Shown here: piece after piece, positions 12,416 to 21,358 of the stretch
Layout of the letters: each line of letters starts with the position of its first letter
How positions within the stretch are numbered: the stretch's first letter is position 1
Origin: Rhodanobacter sp. FDAARGOS 1247
Lineage (GTDB): Bacteria; Pseudomonadota; Gammaproteobacteria; Xanthomonadales; Rhodanobacteraceae
DNA: 64,000 nucleotides
Assembly: GCF_016889805.1 (NCBI RefSeq)
Contig: NZ_CP069535.1
Coordinates: 806,001 to 870,000, forward strand
Reading direction: 5' to 3'
Position numbers and translations under genes: made by a program
The notes under the pieces: generated by a model
What the model was told of the DNA's origin: nothing
Databases searched by the model: none
What the model saw: only the letters and a program-made list of their open reading frames with translations

Positions 12416-13402
12416 TCAGGCGGCCAGCCGGTCGCCGGCAGCGAGCGCTGCGAAATAATCGCGGGTCAGCCGCAACTGTTCGTGGACAGTTTCCGCCCGG
12501 TTGACCACCTGCCGGAACGCGGCGTTTTCCGGCCGATCCTTCGCGTACCAGCCCAGGTGCTTGCGCGCGATGCGCACGCCGGCCTGTTCGCCGTAGAACG
12601 CGTACAGCTGTTCGAGGTGGCCGAGCAGGATGCTGCCGACTTCGGCCGGCTCCGGCTCGGCCAGCAATTCGCCGGTGGCGAGGTAATGGGCGACCTCGCG
12701 GAAGATCCACGGCCGGCCCTGGGCGCCGCGGCCGATCATCAGCGCGTCGGCGCCGGTGGCGTCCAGCACGTGCCTGGCCTGCTGCGGCGTGTTGACGTCA
12801 CCATTGGCCAGCACCGGAATGCGCACGGCAGCCTTCACCGCGGCGATGGTGGCGTATTCGGCCTCGCCCTCGTACTTGTCGGCGCGGGTGCGCCCGTGCA
12901 CGGCCAGCGCGGCGATGCCGTTGTCCTGGGCGATGCGGGCGATGTTCAGCGCGTTGCGGTTCTGCCGATCCCAGCCGGTGCGGATCTTCAGCGTCACCGG
13001 CACCTCGACGGCGTCGACCACCGCCTTGACGATGCGCGCCACCAGCGGCTCGTCCTGCAGCAGCGCGGAGCCCGACCACACGTTGCACACCTTCTTCGCC
13101 GGGCAGCCCATGTTGATGTCGATGATCTGCGCGCCGTTGGCCACGTTGAAGCGCGCCGCCTCGGCCAGCATCGCCGGGTCGTAGCCGGCGATCTGCACGC
13201 TGACCGGCTCGGGCTCGCCCTCGTGGTCCATCCGCCGCAGCGACTTGCGCGTATGCCACAGCCGCGGATCGGCATTGGTCATCTCCGACACGGCCAGGCC
13301 CGCGCCCAGCCGCTTGCACAGCAGCCGGAACGGCTTGTCGGTGACGCCGGCCATCGGGGCCAGCACCACGGGCGGGTCGATCAGGTAGGGGCCGATGCGC
13401 AT
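12416..13402 (-). CDS. dusB: tRNA-dihydrouridine synthase B
   Basis: Flavoenzyme that reduces specific uridines in tRNA to dihydrouridine. 328 residues with the TIM-barrel pattern: VLAPMAGVTDKPFR at the FMN-binding N-terminus, IDINMGCPAKKVCN carrying the catalytic cysteine, VHGRTR, and GADALMIGRGAQGRPWIF for phosphate binding. The SVQIAGYDP and NADPRLWH segments fit DusB better than DusA or DusC. A CAGCCGTC/GACGGCTG hairpin follows the stop (12393-12410) but has no T-run. Fis, its partner in E. coli, is not adjacent here. Confidence 0.95.
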   Translation of the reverse strand: MRIGPYLIDPPVVLAPMAGVTDKPFRLLCKRLGAGLAVSEMTNADPRLWHTRKSLRRMDHEGEPEPVSVQIAGYDPAMLAEAARFNVANGAQIIDINMGCPAKKVCNVWSGSALLQDEPLVARIVKAVVDAVEVPVTLKIRTGWDRQNRNALNIARIAQDNGIAALAVHGRTRADKYEGEAEYATIAAVKAAVRIPVLANGDVNTPQQARHVLDATGADALMIGRGAQGRPWIFREVAHYLATGELLAEPEPAEVGSILLGHLEQLYAFYGEQAGVRIARKHLGWYAKDRPENAAFRQVVNRAETVHEQLRLTRDYFAALAAGDRLAA

Positions 13403-13442
13403 CGGCGCATTGTAGCGGCCCGCGGCTGCCGCGACGCGGCGA

Positions 13443-14723
13443 TCAGTGCGTGGGCACCGCCCGCTGCGCGGCCCCGCGGTCGTGCCGGTGCTTGAACAGC
13501 GGCACGAACAGCAGCGCCATCACCAGCGAATAGCCGGCGAAGGCCAGCCAGATGCCGGGCCAGTCCTTGCAGATCGCCACGGTGTCGTCGCACTGGTGGT
13601 TGGTGAAGAAGTGGTCGATCACGAAGCCGGCGATCAGGCTGCCCAGCACCGCGCCGATGCCGTTGGTCATCAGCATGAACAGGCCCTGGGCGCTGGCGCG
13701 GATCTTCGGGTCGGCCTGGCTTTCCACGAACAGGGAGCCCGAGATGTTGAAGAAGTCGAAGGCCATGCCGTAGATGATGCACGAGAGCACGATCATCCAC
13801 AGTCCGCCGGCCGGATCGCCGAACGCGAACAGGCCGAAGCGCAGCACCCAGGCCAGCATGCTCATCGTCATCACCGCCTTGATGCCGAAGCGCTTCAGGA
13901 AGAACGGGATGGTCAGGATGAAGGCGGTTTCGGAGAACTGCGAGATCGAGATGATGATGGTGGAGTACTTCACCGCCAGCAGGTTGGCGTACTCGGGCAC
14001 CTTGACGAAGTCGCTGAGGAAGGCGTCGCCATAGGCGTTGGTCAGCTGCAGCGCCGCGCCCAGCAGCATGGCGAAGATGAAGAACACCGCCATGTTGCGG
14101 TTCTTGAACAGGGTGAACGAGGTCAGCCCCAGCCGGTCGGCGAGGCCGCGGCCTTCCTCGGCGCGCAGCCGCGGCGGGCACTTGGGCAGGGTGAACGCAT
14201 AAAGGCCCAGCAGCAGCGAGGCGGCCGCGGCCACGTGGAACTGCGCGGGCGAGGCCTTGAAGCCGAGCAGGCTGGTGGTCCAGGTGGCGGCGATGAAGCC
14301 GATCGTGCCCCACACGCGGATCGGCGGGTAGGTGTTCACCACGTCCAGGCCGTCCTGCTTCAGCGCGTTGTAGGTCACCGTGATCGCCAGCGAGATGGTC
14401 GGCATGTAGAAGCACATGTTCAACAGCATCACCCAGAACATCTGCTCCGGGCCCTGCACGTGCGGGATCGAGAACAGCACCGCGGCGCCGCAGATCTGCA
14501 GGATGCCGTACAGGCGTTCGGCGTTGATCCACTTGTCGGCCACGATGCCGACCAGCGAGGGCATGAACAGCGAGGCGATGCCCATGGTCGAGAAGATCGC
14601 GCCGAAGCTGGTGCCCGACCAGTGCTGGGTCTGGAACCACCAGGTGCCGATGGTCAGCAGCCACGCGCCCCAGATGTAGTACTGGAAGAAATTGAGTACG
14701 GTGAGACGGAGCTTGAGGCTCAT
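13443..14723 (-). CDS. MFS transporter of the nucleoside:H+ symporter (NupG-like) family
   Basis: 426-residue protein with about twelve hydrophobic helices. The N-terminus MSLKLRLTVLNFFQYYIWGAWLLTIG and the segment FGAIFSTMGIASLFMPSLVGIVADKW are characteristic of NupG/XapB-type nucleoside permeases. A histidine-rich hydrophilic tail ends the protein. The substrate is likely a nucleoside by family; no nucleoside catabolic genes are adjacent, so this is not confirmed by context. It is the last gene before dusB, which begins about 40 bases downstream. Confidence 0.82.
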   Translation of the reverse strand: MSLKLRLTVLNFFQYYIWGAWLLTIGTWWFQTQHWSGTSFGAIFSTMGIASLFMPSLVGIVADKWINAERLYGILQICGAAVLFSIPHVQGPEQMFWVMLLNMCFYMPTISLAITVTYNALKQDGLDVVNTYPPIRVWGTIGFIAATWTTSLLGFKASPAQFHVAAAASLLLGLYAFTLPKCPPRLRAEEGRGLADRLGLTSFTLFKNRNMAVFFIFAMLLGAALQLTNAYGDAFLSDFVKVPEYANLLAVKYSTIIISISQFSETAFILTIPFFLKRFGIKAVMTMSMLAWVLRFGLFAFGDPAGGLWMIVLSCIIYGMAFDFFNISGSLFVESQADPKIRASAQGLFMLMTNGIGAVLGSLIAGFVIDHFFTNHQCDDTVAICKDWPGIWLAFAGYSLVMALLFVPLFKHRHDRGAAQRAVPTH

Positions 14724-14842
14724 GAACGAGGATTCCCCTGCAAGGCCGGGGTCGGCCCCGTGGCCACAATGTTGTAGCGGGGCAGGTTAGACGACGCCGG
14801 CGCCGGGCGGCAAGGTGCAATGCGGCAGCTCGTTCCGGCCGC

Positions 14843-15445
14843 TCACCCCGGCACGGCCAGCACATCGGCCACGCGCTGGCGCAGCACCGGCAGCAGCTCG
14901 GCCTCGAACCACGGGTTGTGCATCACCCACGGCCGGTTGCGCGGACTCGGGTGGGGCAGCGGCAGCACGCCGCGGGCCAGGTGCGTGCGCCAGTTGCGCA
15001 CGGTGTCGGTAAGCGTGGCGTCGCGCGCGTCGCCGAGCATGCCGACCTGGGCGTACTGTCCGATGGCCAGGGTCAGTTGCACGCCGGTGAGCAGCGAAAA
15101 CAGGCGCGGATGCCAGATCGCGGCGCACGCCGGCCGCGGCGGCAGGTCGCCGCTCTTGCCCTTGCCCGGGAAACAGAAATCCATCGGCACGATCGCCACG
15201 CGATCGGCGTCGTAGAAGGTGGCGCGGTCGATCTGCAGCCAGTCGCGCAAGCGCTCGCCGCTGACGTCGTCGAACGGAATGCCGCTTTCCTCCACCTTGC
15301 GCCCCGGCGCCTGGCTGACGATCAGCAGCCGCGACCGGGTCGACGCCTGCAGCACCGGCCGCCGCCCCGGCGGCTGCTGCATCGCGCAGGTGTGCCCGCA
15401 GCGGATCTCCGCCAGCAAGGCGTCCATGTCGCGCTGTTGCTGCAT
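14843..15445 (-). CDS. Uracil-DNA glycosylase family protein
   Basis: About 200 residues of the UDG superfamily fold: LLIVSQAPGRKVEESGIPFDD near the N-terminus supplies the water-activating GQAPG-like loop, and LPLPHPSPRNRPWVMHNPWF near the C-terminus matches the HPSPxN loop that intercalates into DNA. Cysteines in EIRCGHTC could be part of an iron-sulphur or zinc site, but the set is incomplete to the eye. Three starts are possible (15472, 15445, 15427). The first lies inside a tandem ATTCCC repeat, so the next was chosen. Role in base-excision repair is inferred from family. Confidence 0.78.
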   Translation of the reverse strand: MQQQRDMDALLAEIRCGHTCAMQQPPGRRPVLQASTRSRLLIVSQAPGRKVEESGIPFDDVSGERLRDWLQIDRATFYDADRVAIVPMDFCFPGKGKSGDLPPRPACAAIWHPRLFSLLTGVQLTLAIGQYAQVGMLGDARDATLTDTVRNWRTHLARGVLPLPHPSPRNRPWVMHNPWFEAELLPVLRQRVADVLAVPG

Positions 15446-15468
15446 CGGGCCCGGCTTTCTTTTCTTCT

Positions 15469-15499
15469 CCATTCCCTATTCCCTATTCCCCATTCCCGG
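15469..15499. repeat. Tandem ATTCCC-type intergenic repeat
   Basis: Short head-to-tail array of CATTCCCTATTCCC-like units between the FAD oxidase and the UDG gene. The same unit occurs in inverted arrangement between mraY and ftsW (28387-28475), so it is a dispersed family in this genome. Confidence 0.7.
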
Positions 15500-15502
15500 C
15501 CC

Positions 15503-16873
15503 TCAAACCACCTTGCCCGGATTGAGGATGCCGTCCGGATCGAACGCGGCCTTGACCGAGCGCATCAGCGCGATGGTCGACTCGCCCAACGCCAGCGGCA
15601 GGTAGTCGCGCTTCACCACGCCGATGCCGTGTTCGCCCGACAGCGTGCCGCCCAGCGCGATCACCAGGGCGAACAGTTCGGGCAGTGCGGCGTAGCCGCG
15701 TTCGATCTCGTCGACGTCGCGAGGCAGCAGGTTCACGTGCAGGTTGCCGTTGCCGGCGTGGCCGAAGCACACCAGCGGCACCGCGTGCCTGGCGGCCAGC
15801 GCCTGCGCGCCGGCGACCAGTTCGGGCAGGCGGCTCACCGGCACCACCACGTCCTCGTTGATCTTGTGCTCGGTCACCGCGCGCTGGGCGAACGAGAGCG
15901 CCTTGCGCGCGGCCCACAATGCGGCGTTCTCGCCGGCGTCGGCCGCGACGTCCAGCGCGATCAGGCCTTCGCCGCGCGCGGCGCGTGCCACCGCGTGCTG
16001 CGCAAAGCCCACGGTCTCCGGCGTGCCATCGACCTCGATCAGCAGCAACGCTCCCGCTTCGGGCACGTCGGCGTCCGGTGCGTGGTCGCGGGCCAGTTTG
16101 AGCGCCAGCGCATCCATGAACTCCAGCGCCGCGGGCGTCACCGGTTGCGCCATGATGCGCGCCACCGCCTGCGCCGCGCTGGCCGTGTCGCGATAGGTGG
16201 CACGCAGCGAGCGCACGGCAGCGGGCCGGGGGGTGAGTTTCAGCGTCGCCTCGGTGATCAGTGCCAGCGTGCCTTCCGAGCCGACCAGCAGGCGGGTCAG
16301 GTCGTAGCCGGTGGAATCCTTGGTGGTGTGCGTGCCGGCGACGAATCCCGCGCCGGTGCCGGCCACCGCGCGCAGGCCCAGCACGTTGTCGCGGGTGGCG
16401 CCGTACTTCAGCGCGCGCGGCCCGCCCGCGTTGCAGGCGAGGTTGCCGCCTATCGTGCACCACGGCGCCGAGCCGGGATCGGGCGCCCAGAAGAATCCGT
16501 GCGGCGCCAGCGCCTGCTGCAGGGCCTCGTTGGTGACGCCCGGCTCGACCACCGCGAGGCGATCGTCCGGCGCGATGCGCACGATCCGATCCATGCGCTG
16601 GAAATTCGCCACCACGCCACCGGCCAGCGGCACCGAGGCGCTGGTGGAACTGGTGCCGCCGCCGCGCGCGGTGAGCGGCACGCGATGTTCGCGGCAGGTG
16701 CGCACCAGCGACTCCACTTGGGCGTGCGTGGCGGGATGGACCACGACGTCAGGTCGATGCGCGTGGCGCGAGTGGTCGCGCGCCGCGATACGCAGGGCGT
16801 CGTCACCGCTGTCCAGTGCGTCGCCGGGAAAGATCGTGCGCAGGCTGTCGAGCAGGGAGGCGGGCAGGGTCAT
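15503..16873 (-). CDS. FAD-linked oxidase (D-lactate/glycolate dehydrogenase, GlcD-like)
   Basis: 456 residues. An N-terminal PCMH-type FAD-binding domain (RPDVVVHPATHAQVESLV, then RGGGTSSTSASVPLAGGVV near 70-90 and CTIGGNLACNAGG near 140) is followed by the FAD-oxidase C domain with CFGHAGNGNLHVNLL and SGEHGIGVVKRDYL near the end. These are the flavin and metal/substrate motifs of the D-2-hydroxyacid dehydrogenase family. No iron-sulphur domain or GlcE/GlcF partner is present. The exact hydroxy-acid substrate cannot be assigned. The ATG at 16873 gives the standard N-terminus 26 bases after yraN. Confidence 0.85.
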   Translation of the reverse strand: MTLPASLLDSLRTIFPGDALDSGDDALRIAARDHSRHAHRPDVVVHPATHAQVESLVRTCREHRVPLTARGGGTSSTSASVPLAGGVVANFQRMDRIVRIAPDDRLAVVEPGVTNEALQQALAPHGFFWAPDPGSAPWCTIGGNLACNAGGPRALKYGATRDNVLGLRAVAGTGAGFVAGTHTTKDSTGYDLTRLLVGSEGTLALITEATLKLTPRPAAVRSLRATYRDTASAAQAVARIMAQPVTPAALEFMDALALKLARDHAPDADVPEAGALLLIEVDGTPETVGFAQHAVARAARGEGLIALDVAADAGENAALWAARKALSFAQRAVTEHKINEDVVVPVSRLPELVAGAQALAARHAVPLVCFGHAGNGNLHVNLLPRDVDEIERGYAALPELFALVIALGGTLSGEHGIGVVKRDYLPLALGESTIALMRSVKAAFDPDGILNPGKVV

Positions 16874-16899
16874 GCCGCGATTATCGCACCGGGCGGGGT

Positions 16900-17256
16900 T
16901 CAGCCCGCCTCGAATGCACCACGCAGCCATTGCCGCTGCAGCGCGTCGAGCGGGCCGTCGTAGCTGACCACGTCGAAACGACAGGCCGCCCGCGCATGTT
17001 GCGGGTGCGCGGCCAGCCAGTGTTGTGCCGCGAGTATCAGCTTGCCCTGCTTGGCGGCGGTGACCGAGGTGGCGGCGTCGCCGTGGCTGGCGCTCTTGCG
17101 GTAGCGCACCTCGACGAAGACCACGGTGCCGCCGTCGCGCATCACCAGGTCCAGCTCGCCGTGGCGGGTGTTGTAGTTGCGCGCCAGCAGCTTCAGGCCG
17201 GCGCGTTCGAGCGCGACGCAGGCGCGTTGCTCGAAGTCGTCGCCGGCCGCGCGCAT
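16900..17256 (-). CDS. yraN: YraN family (UPF0102) predicted endonuclease
   Basis: 118 residues with the YraN signature: FEQRACVALERAGLKLLARNYNTRHGELDLVMRDGG followed by VVFVEVRYRKS. The ED-EVR pattern resembles the active site of the restriction-endonuclease-like fold. The start overlaps the stop of lpoA by one base, the same pairing as in E. coli (lpoA-yraN). Function in vivo is not established for the family. Confidence 0.92.
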   Translation of the reverse strand: MRAAGDDFEQRACVALERAGLKLLARNYNTRHGELDLVMRDGGTVVFVEVRYRKSASHGDAATSVTAAKQGKLILAAQHWLAAHPQHARAACRFDVVSYDGPLDALQRQWLRGAFEAG

Positions 17257-19172
17257 CAGCGCGATTCGGGCTGGAAGGTTCCGCTGGACGACGGACTCGC
17301 CGGCACCGGCTCGGCGTTGGCGGGCGGTGCGGTCGATGGCATGTCGTCCATCTGCAGGCTGCCGCCCAGCGGACGCGCCAGGCCATCCTGGAAGCGCGCC
17401 CAGATCAGCACGCGGCGCACGCGGCCGAACTGGTCGGCGGCGAGCTGGCCGCTGGCGCCCGGCAGGTAGCTGCCCGGATGGGCGCGCATCCATTCGATGT
17501 AGGGCACCAGGTTCCAGGCATCCATGCCGAAGGCGAACAGCCGCGCGGCGCCGCCCCGGGCCGCGGGCAGGCGCGTGGCGATGTCGTCGTGGCTGGGCAG
17601 TCCCGGCTGGGCGTCGAACAGCCACGGTGCGTCGCAGAATTCCAGGCCGTCCAGGTCGCGATTCGCGGCGGAGTCGTCGCTGCCTTCATAGACGTGCGAG
17701 GTGCCGAATACCGGCAGGCCGACCCGGGCGATGTGCAACTGCGGCAACAGCAGCCGCGCCTGTTGCGGGCGCATGCTGATAAAGATGCCGCTGTCCACCA
17801 CCACCGGATTGTCCGGCTGCGCCGTGCTGGCGCTGGCTGCGGGCTCGGCGGTCGCCGGTGCCGTCGGCAGTCGCATCCCGGCAATGACATCGGCGTAGCT
17901 GGTGACTCCGGGCGGCAGGGTGATCGAACCCAGCAACTCGCCGCCGCGGGCCGTCAGCTCCGCCTTGAACGCGCTGGCTGCACGCTGGGCAAAGTCGTCG
18001 ACCGAGACCATCACGTAGGCCTTGCGGATGCCCCGTTCGATCATGTGATCGGCAGCCTGCGCGCCCTCGGTCTCCGGCAGCAGGCCGAATTCGCTGGTGT
18101 CGCCGGCGGGCAGTTGCTTGTCGTCAGGATGATTCAGGGCCAGCAGCGGAACCGGCAGCTGCGCCTGGCCGAACACGGCGGCGACTTCAGTGCGGGTCAG
18201 CGGGCCGACGACCAGTCGCGCGCCGTCACTGACGGCCTGCTGATACGCCTTGAGCGCGCCGTCGGCGGTGCCCTGGCTGTCGTAGACCCGTACCGAGGGG
18301 CGCGGCGCGTGATTGCGGCCGGCATCGAGATAGGCCGCGAAGAAACCTTCGCGGATCGCCGTGCTGGCGGCGGCGTAATTGCCGTCGTTGGGCAACAGCA
18401 GGGCCACCTGGGTGGGCACCTTGTAGCCCTCGCGCACGTTGGCGTCGGCGCCGGGCAGCAAGGTGCCGACCGGTTGCTGGAGGTCGGGGGTCGGCTGCGC
18501 CACGGTGACGCCGAGCTGGCTGAGCGCCTCGTTCACCCACGGCAGCATGCGGTCGCCGCGCTGCATGCCGGCGGCGCGCTGCTTCAGCGAATCGACGCCG
18601 ACCTGGCCCAGCAGGGCGAGGATCTGCTGGCGATTCTGGCCGTGGTCGAAGCCGCTGAGCTGTCCGTCCAGCTCCACGCGGGTTCGCGCGGCACCCCACG
18701 GGTCGCCGCTGGCGGCCATCGCGCGAGCGCGGAATTCCAGCAGGCGCGGCTGCAGCGCCGCCGGGATGGTGACCCGGGGTTGCGTGGTCAACCGCAGCGC
18801 GGTGGCCGCATCGTGCTGGTCCAGTGCCAGTTCGGCGCGCAGCAGGTCCAGTCGTACCGGTTCGTCACCGGCAAGGTTCTGCCGCTTGATGCCGGCGAGC
18901 ACGGGTGCGGCGCGCTGGAGCTGGCCTTCCTCGCGCCACGCCTCGGCGGCGTACAGGCGATAGCTGTCGGCGTGTCCGCGCGATTGCCCGGCCAGCGCGA
19001 GCCATGCCTGCGCGGACTGGTCGAACTGGCCCTGCGTGGCCAGTGCGGCGGCACTCTGCGCCGCGGCAAGCTCCGCCGGCGAGCGTGGCGCATTGCTGGG
19101 CACGCAGGCGGCCAGCAACAGCGAAAACAGCAAGGCAGTCGCGGCGACGCGCGAGTGGCGCATGAAGCGCAT
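17256..19172 (-). CDS. lpoA: Penicillin-binding protein activator LpoA
   Basis: Outer-membrane lipoprotein that activates the peptidoglycan synthase PBP1A. 638 residues: a signal peptide ending in the lipobox LLAAC (cysteine near residue 22), an N-terminal TPR-like helical region with DSYRLYAAEAWREEGQ, and a C-terminal periplasmic-binding-like domain beginning VALLLPNDGNYAAA near 260. Start at 19172 was preferred to two ATGs just upstream because AAGGGA lies 7 bases before it. The gene is divergent from rsmI, as in E. coli, and continues into yraN. Confidence 0.92.
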   Translation of the reverse strand: MRFMRHSRVAATALLFSLLLAACVPSNAPRSPAELAAAQSAAALATQGQFDQSAQAWLALAGQSRGHADSYRLYAAEAWREEGQLQRAAPVLAGIKRQNLAGDEPVRLDLLRAELALDQHDAATALRLTTQPRVTIPAALQPRLLEFRARAMAASGDPWGAARTRVELDGQLSGFDHGQNRQQILALLGQVGVDSLKQRAAGMQRGDRMLPWVNEALSQLGVTVAQPTPDLQQPVGTLLPGADANVREGYKVPTQVALLLPNDGNYAAASTAIREGFFAAYLDAGRNHAPRPSVRVYDSQGTADGALKAYQQAVSDGARLVVGPLTRTEVAAVFGQAQLPVPLLALNHPDDKQLPAGDTSEFGLLPETEGAQAADHMIERGIRKAYVMVSVDDFAQRAASAFKAELTARGGELLGSITLPPGVTSYADVIAGMRLPTAPATAEPAASASTAQPDNPVVVDSGIFISMRPQQARLLLPQLHIARVGLPVFGTSHVYEGSDDSAANRDLDGLEFCDAPWLFDAQPGLPSHDDIATRLPAARGGAARLFAFGMDAWNLVPYIEWMRAHPGSYLPGASGQLAADQFGRVRRVLIWARFQDGLARPLGGSLQMDDMPSTAPPANAEPVPASPSSSGTFQPESR

Positions 19173-19253
19173 GGGAAATCCCTTGGTCGTCATGGTCGTC
19201 AATGCGCGATCATAACGGATTGGATTGTCGCCCCGTGGTGCAGGAGTTTGCAG

Positions 19254-20087
19254 ATGTCATCGGTTCAGTCAGGGTTTTTGTGGGTGGTGGCCACGCCCAT
19301 CGGTCATCGCGACGATTTTTCAGCACGGGCGATCGCCACCTTGCGCGCGGTGGCGGTGATCGCGGCGGAAGACACCCGCCACAGCCGCCCGCTACTGGTT
19401 CACCACAACATAGATACGCCGCTGCTCGCACTGCACGACCACAACGAGCGCGATGCGGTGGATGCGATCGTGCGCCGGATGCAGGCCGGTGATTCGGTGG
19501 CGCTGATCTCGGACGCGGGCACGCCGCTGATCAGCGACCCGGGCTTTCGGCTGGTGCGCGCCGCGCGCGCCGCAGGCATCCGCTGCGTTCCGGTGCCGGG
19601 CGCGTGCGCGGCGATCGCGGCCCTGTCGGTGGCCGGCCTGCCCAGTGACCGTTTCGTGTTCGAGGGTTTCCTGCCGCCGAAGGCGGCGGCGCGGCGCAGT
19701 CGCCTGCAGGAACTGGCCGGCGATCCGCGCACGCTGATTTTCTACGAGTCGTCGCACCGCGTCGCCGAAAGCCTGGCCGACATGCGCGACGTGTTCGGCG
19801 CCGATCGCGAGGCCGTGCTGGCGCGCGAGCTGACCAAGATGTTCGAAACCGTGCTGGGCGAGCCGCTGGCGGAGCTGGCGGCGCGGGTCGTCAGCGATCC
19901 GGACCAGCAGCGCGGCGAACACGTGATCCTGGTGGCGGGGCGCGGCGAGGAAGCCGATGCGAAGCTCGCCGAAGGCCGGCGCATCTTCGCGATCCTGCGC
20001 GAGGAATTGCCGCCTGCGAAAGCTGCCAAGCTGGCGGCGGCGATCAGCGGGGCGCCGCGCAAATCTCTCTACGAGAGCGAGAAGTGA
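19254..20087 (+). CDS. rsmI: 16S rRNA (cytidine-1402-2'-O)-methyltransferase
   Basis: Methylates C1402 of 16S rRNA at the 2'-oxygen using SAM. 277 residues of the tetrapyrrole-methylase fold: LWVVATPIGHRDDFSARA at the N-terminus, AEDTRHSRPLL, LISDAGTPLISDPGF (SAM loop) and VPVPGACAAIAALSVAGLP. A C-terminal helical piece with ELPPAKAAKLAA completes the family length. CAGGAG lies 8 bases before the ATG. The TGA lies inside the left arm of an inverted repeat. Confidence 0.97.
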   Translation: MSSVQSGFLWVVATPIGHRDDFSARAIATLRAVAVIAAEDTRHSRPLLVHHNIDTPLLALHDHNERDAVDAIVRRMQAGDSVALISDAGTPLISDPGFRLVRAARAAGIRCVPVPGACAAIAALSVAGLPSDRFVFEGFLPPKAAARRSRLQELAGDPRTLIFYESSHRVAESLADMRDVFGADREAVLARELTKMFETVLGEPLAELAARVVSDPDQQRGEHVILVAGRGEEADAKLAEGRRIFAILREELPPAKAAKLAAAISGAPRKSLYESEK

Positions 20088-20162
20088 GTGGAGAGGAGTG
20101 AGGTAGGGACAAACACGCATGCAGCGGCTTCTCTCTCGTTTCTCACTCCTCTTCACTCACTC
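20082..20162. repeat. Inverted repeat between rsmI and rnpB
   Basis: Arms at 20082-20102 and 20142-20162 match in 19 of 21 positions (GTGAGTGGAGAGGAGTGAG type). The rsmI stop codon is inside the left arm, and the right arm runs into the presumed rnpB promoter. It could act as an rsmI terminator, although there is no T-run. Confidence 0.7.
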
Positions 20163-20163
20163 C

Positions 20164-20171
20164 TGTATCCT
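20164..20171 (+). promoter_or_regulatory. Possible extended -10 element of rnpB
   Basis: TG immediately followed by TATCCT ends 6 bases before the first paired base of the RNase P RNA (20177), the expected distance to a transcription start. No good -35 hexamer is visible 17 bases upstream, so support is only positional. Confidence 0.35.
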
Positions 20172-20176
20172 TTCCC

Positions 20177-20543
<367 letters not shown>

Positions 20544-20797
20544 CTCTTCGTGCACGCCATCACCACCTCGACGCCTTGGTCGGGGTGGTGATGACGCGCC
20601 CATGTGAACGGAAATTCAGTCCGCGGACGCCAAATGGGGTGATTTCGCGTGGATTTCACCCCGTTCCGGCCCAAAGCAGCGTGGGTCTGATTGCAAAAAA
20701 TTCCCTGCTTTCAAACACCTTGCCGGTGTTCCTGAGAATATGCTGCATGTACGGTCAGGATTTTGCCTTTACTCATTGATTCACAAGCGAAATTGCC

Positions 20798-20826
20798 TTG
20801 ACAGTCTCAGGGGGCGAGATTATCGT
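20798..20826 (+). promoter_or_regulatory. dcw operon (mraZ) promoter
   Basis: A perfect TTGACA at 20798-20803 is separated by exactly 17 bases from TATCGT at 20821-20826. A start near 20833 would leave a leader of about 40 bases before the mraZ GTG. It is the best sigma-70-type promoter seen in the window and is covered by the MraZ-type repeats. Confidence 0.85.
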
Positions 20827-20859
20827 GGGCTCCAGTGTGAAATTGTGGGTTTTCGTGGA
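20825..20859 (+). promoter_or_regulatory. MraZ operator: four GTGGG-type repeats at 10-bp spacing
   Basis: GTGGG (20825), GTGTG (20835), GTGGG (20845) and GTGGA (20855) recur with a period of exactly ten bases. This is the arrangement bound by the ring-shaped MraZ repressor in E. coli and Mycoplasma. The array begins in the -10 box and ends 12 bases before the mraZ start codon, so binding should block transcription of the whole division cluster. Confidence 0.85.
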
Positions 20860-20870
20860 GTCTGCTGATC

Positions 20871-21317
20871 GTGTTCCAGGGCGAAACCGCCATCACCATC
20901 GACGACAAGGGTCGCCTGACCATCCCGACAGCGTATCGGGAGCAGGTGGCGGGCGAGTGCGCCAATCGCCTGGTGATCACCTACAACCCGTTCGAGGCGG
21001 GCAGCCTGTGGCTGTTTCCGCATGCGGAGTGGGAAAAGGTGCGCGATCAGGTGAACGCCCTGTCCAAGGTCAAGGCGGCTCACCGCGACATGCAGATGAA
21101 GCTGGTCGGTGCCGCCGCCGTGGTCGAGCCCGATGGCGCGGCGCGCGTTCTGCTGCCGGCCAGCCAGCGGGCCACCACCGGCATCGAGAAAAAGGCGGTG
21201 CTGCTGGGCATGGGCAACAAGTTCGAGCTGTGGAGCGAACAGGCCCACCTGGCCAAGATCCGCCAGAGCATCGGCGAAGACGACATCACCAACGAAATGG
21301 CCGAACTGCGCCTGTAA
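20871..21317 (+). CDS. mraZ: Transcriptional regulator MraZ
   Basis: Represses the dcw operon, including its own gene. 148 residues with two AbrB-like repeats: the first has [17 protein letters not shown], the second [17 protein letters not shown]; both follow the DxxGRhxxP pattern. The start is a GTG. It is the first gene of the cluster and lies directly behind the GTGGG repeat array it is expected to bind. Confidence 0.97.
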   Translation: MFQGETAITIDDKGRLTIPTAYREQVAGECANRLVITYNPFEAGSLWLFPHAEWEKVRDQVNALSKVKAAHRDMQMKLVGAAAVVEPDGAARVLLPASQRATTGIEKKAVLLGMGNKFELWSEQAHLAKIRQSIGEDDITNEMAELRL

Positions 21318-21358
21318 ACGGCGCGGCGACACACGTGGGACGGGAGCGGGAGTGCGGC

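Noticed and set aside
15503..17386. FAD oxidase with a 170-residue N-terminal extension
   Set aside because: The extension is an antisense-style arginine-rich shadow overlapping yraN and lpoA; the ATG at 16873 gives the normal family length.
20558..20593. Rho-independent terminator after rnpB
   Set aside because: A 10-bp stem exists but has a 16-base loop and no T-run; left as a hairpin note only.
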